From contig UQDR01000039.1 in the NCBI GenBank assembly GCA_900539835.1, positions 1 to 7,533 of the forward strand: a DNA stretch of 7,533 nucleotides. The letters are read 5' to 3'. The notes beneath the pieces are model-generated. The model searched no databases and had not been told where the DNA came from. It saw only the letters and a program-made list of their open reading frames with translations. The stretch's first letter is position 1. Each line of letters begins with the position of its first letter. This document shows, piece after piece, positions 6,101 to 7,533 of this stretch. Source of the stretch: an uncultured Ruminococcus sp. (GTDB lineage Bacteria; Bacillota; Clostridia; Oscillospirales; Ruminococcaceae). The position numbers and the translations under genes are program-made.

Positions 6101-7451
6101 AAAAGTTGACGCTACATGCACTAAAGACGGATATGTTAAAGAAACATGTTCAGCATGCGGTCACAGCTATTCTAAAATAATAGCAGCAACAGGTCACAAT
6201 TATGTTGCCACCTCTGAAAAACCTAACTGCACAACAGGCGGACGTACAACATATGTATGTACAAAGTGCGGAGATTCTTACACAGAAACTATTCCGGCAT
6301 CAGGTCATAAATATGAAACAAAGGTTACAGCTCCAACTTGTACAACTGATGGTTACACAACTCATGTCTGCAAGGTTTGCGGTGATTCATACAAGGATTC
6401 ATATGTAAAGGCTGCCGGACACAGCTATGATTCTAAAGTTACTGCTCCAACTTGTACAACTGATGGTTACACAACTCATGTCTGCAAGGTTTGCGGTTAC
6501 ACACATACAGATTCATATGTTAAAGCTGCTGGCCATAAATACACTGATGAAGTTGTAGCTCCTACAGAAACCGAAAAGGGATATACAATTCATACATGCA
6601 CAGTTTGTGGCGACAGCTATAAAGACAATTATGTAGAGCCAACTAAACCCGGAAAACAAGAATCTATTGAATATTTCAAGGGCTTAGCTACTTGTGGCAC
6701 TTGGGGACAAGCAATTTATCTTGACGCTGCTAAAAACGGTGGAAAAGTTAATCCTGCTGATTTCAAAAAAGACGGTTACTTATATGCCGAATTTGAAGGA
6801 AATAAGGACGAAGTTGAAATCATTCTCCAAAGCTGGTCAGGAGGAAGCAACTGGCTGAGAATACAACCTACAGAAACAGGAAAATGCGATTCAGGCTATT
6901 ATGCTAAATGGTCATATAACACTATTACATCAGCTTATGGAAACAATCTGATGTCAATAGACAAACTTTTGGTTGGAATAAGAAACGGAAATCTGACTCT
7001 GAAACTGTTCAGCTACGTTAATTCAGATTCAATTGGCGGATCCGGAAATCAAGGTGGTTCAACAACAGATCCAACTCCTGTTCCAACATATAAAGAATAT
7101 TTCAACGGAAGTGCTTCATGCGGAGCTTGGGGACAAGCTATTGGTTTAACTACTACCAAAAACGGCGGAAGCTTCAATGTAAGCGATATAGAAAAGGATG
7201 GCTACTTCTATGCTGAATATACAGAATCAGAAAAATCTATTGAATTGATTCTTCAGAGCTGGTCCGGAGGAGCAGGCTGGCTGAGAATACAGCCTACAGA
7301 AACAGGCAAAGGGCCTAACGGTTATTATGCAAAATGGAGCTACGACTCAATAGTTGCAGCTTATGGCAATAACTTCTCAACAATAGACAAAATCTATATT
7401 GGAACATCAAACAGTTCAATTTGCCTTAATAAACTTCAATATGCAAAATAA
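3183..7451 (+). CDS. Secreted multimodular endo-beta-1,4-mannanase, glycoside hydrolase family 5 (subfamily 7 type)
   Basis: This 1422-residue exported enzyme should hydrolyse beta-1,4-mannan, glucomannan or galactomannan outside the cell. Residues 1-28 are a signal peptide with likely cleavage after LAA. The GH5 domain (about 38-438) shows YGGTNCYY, RVWG (Arg91), the acid/base Glu242 in WELSNEPRC, HLY (His324, Tyr326), the nucleophile Glu363 in LEEFG and Trp399; NEPRC and LGDEG are typical of GH5_7 mannanases. Then come X2 Ig-like modules (about 448-533 and 541-627), a CBM11-like beta-sandwich (631-791), a third X2 (798-885), seven Cys-rich repeats (894-1155), and two related modules (1164-1279 and 1306-1421) joined by a Gly/Ser/Thr/Pro linker. 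There is no dockerin, LPXTG or C-terminal membrane anchor. The ATG follows AAAGGGGA by eight bases and an in-frame TAA directly precedes it. Mannan specificity is inferred from the family; the roles of the C-terminal modules are uncertain. Confidence 0.92.
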   Translation: MLLSRVITSVAVAAAMLINALPFTTLAADKNTAETLSYPEGFVYANGTKFMCDGSPYYYGGTNCYYLTFKSKNSVDNVFEDAENMGLKVIRVWGNLDVGVKTDKINPENGAPVFTNNNDGPGEKDGIYFQYFDKQKNRPVVNEGADGIQKLDYAIAQAEKHDMKLLITFTNYWDAFGGMGQYVDWAEEIGITGLKKDDFYTNKQLKTWYKDYIKTLLNHENVYTGRKLKDEPGVFAWELSNEPRCNSDAQCKNDILYNWAKEMSEYVKSIDPYHMVALGDEGFFNKPYGYYNDYTTSNYAFYGAEGVDFEKLMTIDTLDFGTPHLYLDQWGMKHTGSGQDDLLWFRIHGETCADLNKPVILEEFGLTNRSIRDSEYEQWFEVLEGNVYDNVEYAGTNYWMIASYVDGTLYPDYDQYTVYGPEGLETETTRQLIMKHAEKMSKKNIVNTVNPSSASFDRSTPNDLKFTTSFKMGSFSGLECNGTKLVSGTDYIFNNGVITLKGSYLAKQELSKYTFKVLATAGNSPKFTVVVSDSSIPKPEISPKFATTDINPRVCKDITIKMDTKTSEFRGIMLDGKYLNNGTDYTVSGSTVTIKKSFIKTLSTGTASLVFDFYEGEDCEFTLTVADTTGLDEFDTFESYSSDSDLWKSYSSNPNGNKMGLALANKNESQALAFTYDIGSPNGYCGVNHPIAKRDMSSFTGVQLWVEGDGSGNSLTLQLRDANNKYFETQIKLDFTSGKTIKIPFSEFKAPSWQSGGSLDTTSIDQFSLYGGDGGNTTKGTIYIDDIIIYNNEEVLNVPHLTENSATFDGNNPESILTKLILFGASIDSIKCANQKLTANVDYSWNGSQVMINTSYLNTLKNGTYNLVYNFSDGNSDTFTVTVVNSKVGSEHNHSYVGKITKNATCTQDGEKLYTCSCGNSYSEKIPATGHKMTTEKADATCTTDGYIKHTCSVCDYNYSETISATGHKMTTEKVDATCTKDGYVKETCSACGHSYSKIIAATGHNYVATSEKPNCTTGGRTTYVCTKCGDSYTETIPASGHKYETKVTAPTCTTDGYTTHVCKVCGDSYKDSYVKAAGHSYDSKVTAPTCTTDGYTTHVCKVCGYTHTDSYVKAAGHKYTDEVVAPTETEKGYTIHTCTVCGDSYKDNYVEPTKPGKQESIEYFKGLATCGTWGQAIYLDAAKNGGKVNPADFKKDGYLYAEFEGNKDEVEIILQSWSGGSNWLRIQPTETGKCDSGYYAKWSYNTITSAYGNNLMSIDKLLVGIRNGNLTLKLFSYVNSDSIGGSGNQGGSTTDPTPVPTYKEYFNGSASCGAWGQAIGLTTTKNGGSFNVSDIEKDGYFYAEYTESEKSIELILQSWSGGAGWLRIQPTETGKGPNGYYAKWSYDSIVAAYGNNFSTIDKIYIGTSNSSICLNKLQYAK
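5962..6140 (+). repeat. Direct DNA repeat between Cys-rich units 2 and 3
   Basis: The 68 bases at 5962-6029 recur at 6073-6140 with three differences by hand alignment, a period of 111 bases or 37 codons. The first 33 bases are identical. Near-identity including synonymous positions points to recent tandem duplication of one unit rather than selection on the protein alone. Confidence 0.85.
6330..6497 (+). repeat. 54-base perfect direct repeat between Cys-rich units 5 and 6
   Basis: Bases 6330-6383 and 6444-6497 are identical by eye, a period of 114 bases or 38 codons. Units 2 and 3 use a 111-base period, so at least two separate duplications are implied. Such repeats allow recombination that changes the unit number between strains. 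Confidence 0.88.
6672..7445 (+). repeat. Two related C-terminal modules of about 116 residues, probably carbohydrate-binding
   Basis: Residues 1164-1279 and 1306-1421 align without gaps, with 66 of 116 identical by hand count. Both have YFxGxAxCGxWGQAI, KNGG, KDGY, LQSWSGG, WLRIQPTETGK, GYYAKWSY and AYGNN. Conserved Trp in WGQ, SWSGG, WLRIQP and KWSY and the C-terminal location of a polysaccharidase suggest a carbohydrate-binding module. Families first described in Ruminococcus flavefaciens (for example CBM79 or CBM80) are candidates, but I cannot assign one. At the DNA level the copies have diverged, so the duplication is older than those in the Cys-rich array. Confidence 0.75.
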
Positions 7452-7462
7452 TTATTAAATCA

Positions 7463-7487
7463 AAACCACCAGTAGAACTGGTGGTTT
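7463..7487. terminator. 10-bp perfect hairpin after the mannanase gene, possible terminator or IS-end hairpin
   Basis: AAACCACCAG (7463-7472) pairs with CTGGTGGTTT (7478-7487) around TAGAA, 11 bases after the mannanase stop codon. The stem is strong, but the U tract is only the three T residues of its own arm before GCAC, so termination may be inefficient. On the minus strand TTTTGATTT follows, also a weak U tract. It may belong to the structured DNA that follows. Confidence 0.55.
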
Positions 7488-7533
7488 GCACTAGCCCTAT
7501 AAGGGCAATATTCTGGCGGGCGACTTAAGTCCC
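7463..7533. mobile_element. Cluster of three inverted repeats at the window edge, possible end of an IS200/IS605-type element
   Basis: After the 7463-7487 hairpin come GCCCT (7494-7498) with AGGGC (7502-7506), and then the palindrome GACTTAAGTC (7522-7531) inside GGGCGACTTAAGTCCC, cut by the window end. This short GC-rich structured stretch follows AT-rich DNA directly. IS200/IS605 elements carry subterminal hairpins instead of inverted terminal repeats, and similar strings often flank tnpA genes in Clostridia as I recall. No transposase is within the window, so this is a tentative call. An intergenic repeat or leader RNA of the next gene are alternatives. Confidence 0.35.

Larger units (their letters stand above)
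5862..6647 (+). repeat. Seven tandem 37-38-residue Cys-rich repeats within the mannanase
   Basis: Units start at His894, 931, 968, 1005, 1042, 1080 and 1118. Each opens with His, has a TC near residue 11, a central DGY-like motif, CxxCG near 22-25, SY, and ends in an ATG- or AAG-like turn before the next His. Three Cys plus one His per unit could bind zinc or form disulfides. Unit 1 has CxC instead of CxxC, unit 4 has NC and GGR in place of TC and DGY, and unit 7 has lost its first Cys (TETEKG). Similar repeats occur in large clostridial surface and secreted proteins. A spacer or wall-association role is inferred. Confidence 0.88.

Noticed and set aside
6202..6408. Alternative-frame + ORF within the Cys-rich repeats, and several minus-strand ORFs under the other genes
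   Set aside because: These are out-of-frame shadows of well-supported genes, partly created by the repeat periodicity, without ribosome binding sites or recognisable motifs.
5862..6647. CRISPR array or DNA-level minisatellite
   Set aside because: The repeats are whole codon multiples in one continuous reading frame, have no unique spacers, and conserve protein motifs, so they are protein repeats.
7098..7451. Dockerin, LPXTG sorting signal or S-layer anchor at the mannanase C-terminus
   Set aside because: There are no duplicated calcium-loop dockerin motifs, no LPXTG with a hydrophobic tail and no SLH motif; the C-terminus is the second copy of the Trp-rich module.

Overview
The window looks like chromosomal DNA from a low-GC, endospore-forming Clostridia member, most plausibly a fibre-degrading gut or rumen Ruminococcaceae/Oscillospirales relative. 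The evidence is a complete spoIIGA-sigE-sigG sporulation cluster in the classical order, AT-rich intergenic DNA, strong purine-rich ribosome binding sites, and a large secreted multi-domain mannanase of the ruminococcal/clostridial kind. I cannot name the species.

Layout. Positions 1-366 hold no convincing protein gene. A GC-richer stretch (51 of the first 100 bases are G/C) ends in a rho-independent terminator (107-127). A second hairpin and a long AT-rich terminator-like inverted repeat (192-235) follow. Next comes a candidate spoIIG-type promoter, with a near-consensus Spo0A box over the -35 and an overlong spacer. spoIIGA (367-1197) encodes the membrane aspartic protease that activates pro-sigma-E. 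sigE (1230-1949) encodes pro-sigma-E. sigG (2096-2866) encodes the late forespore sigma factor and has its own sigma-F/sigma-G-type promoter at 2040-2069. A strong terminator (2881-2926) closes the cluster.

From 3183 to 7451 a single 1422-residue gene encodes a secreted GH5 subfamily-7 endo-beta-mannanase. The order is signal peptide, catalytic domain, two X2 Ig-like modules, a CBM11-like beta-sandwich, a third X2 module, seven 37-38-residue Cys-rich repeats, and two related C-terminal modules that are probably carbohydrate-binding. It is driven by a perfect-consensus sigma-A promoter, with a 6-bp hairpin at the predicted 5' end of the mRNA. The last 70 bases hold three closely spaced inverted repeats, possibly the edge of an IS200/IS605-like element.

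How the parts work together. spoIIGA and sigE would be co-transcribed before septation, and SpoIIGA then cleaves pro-sigma-E in the mother cell. sigG appears insulated from this early transcript: a long imperfect hairpin would pair its Shine-Dalgarno and start region in read-through mRNA. The sigma-F-type promoter lies inside the hairpin's 5' arm, so forespore transcripts would lack that arm and be translatable. The mannanase belongs to vegetative polysaccharide use and shows no regulatory link to sporulation.

Most interesting observations: the sigG RBS-sequestering hairpin overlapping its forespore promoter; the Cys-rich repeat array, with signs of recent unit duplication, inside a mannanase; the duplicated C-terminal module of uncertain family; and the structured DNA at both edges of the window.
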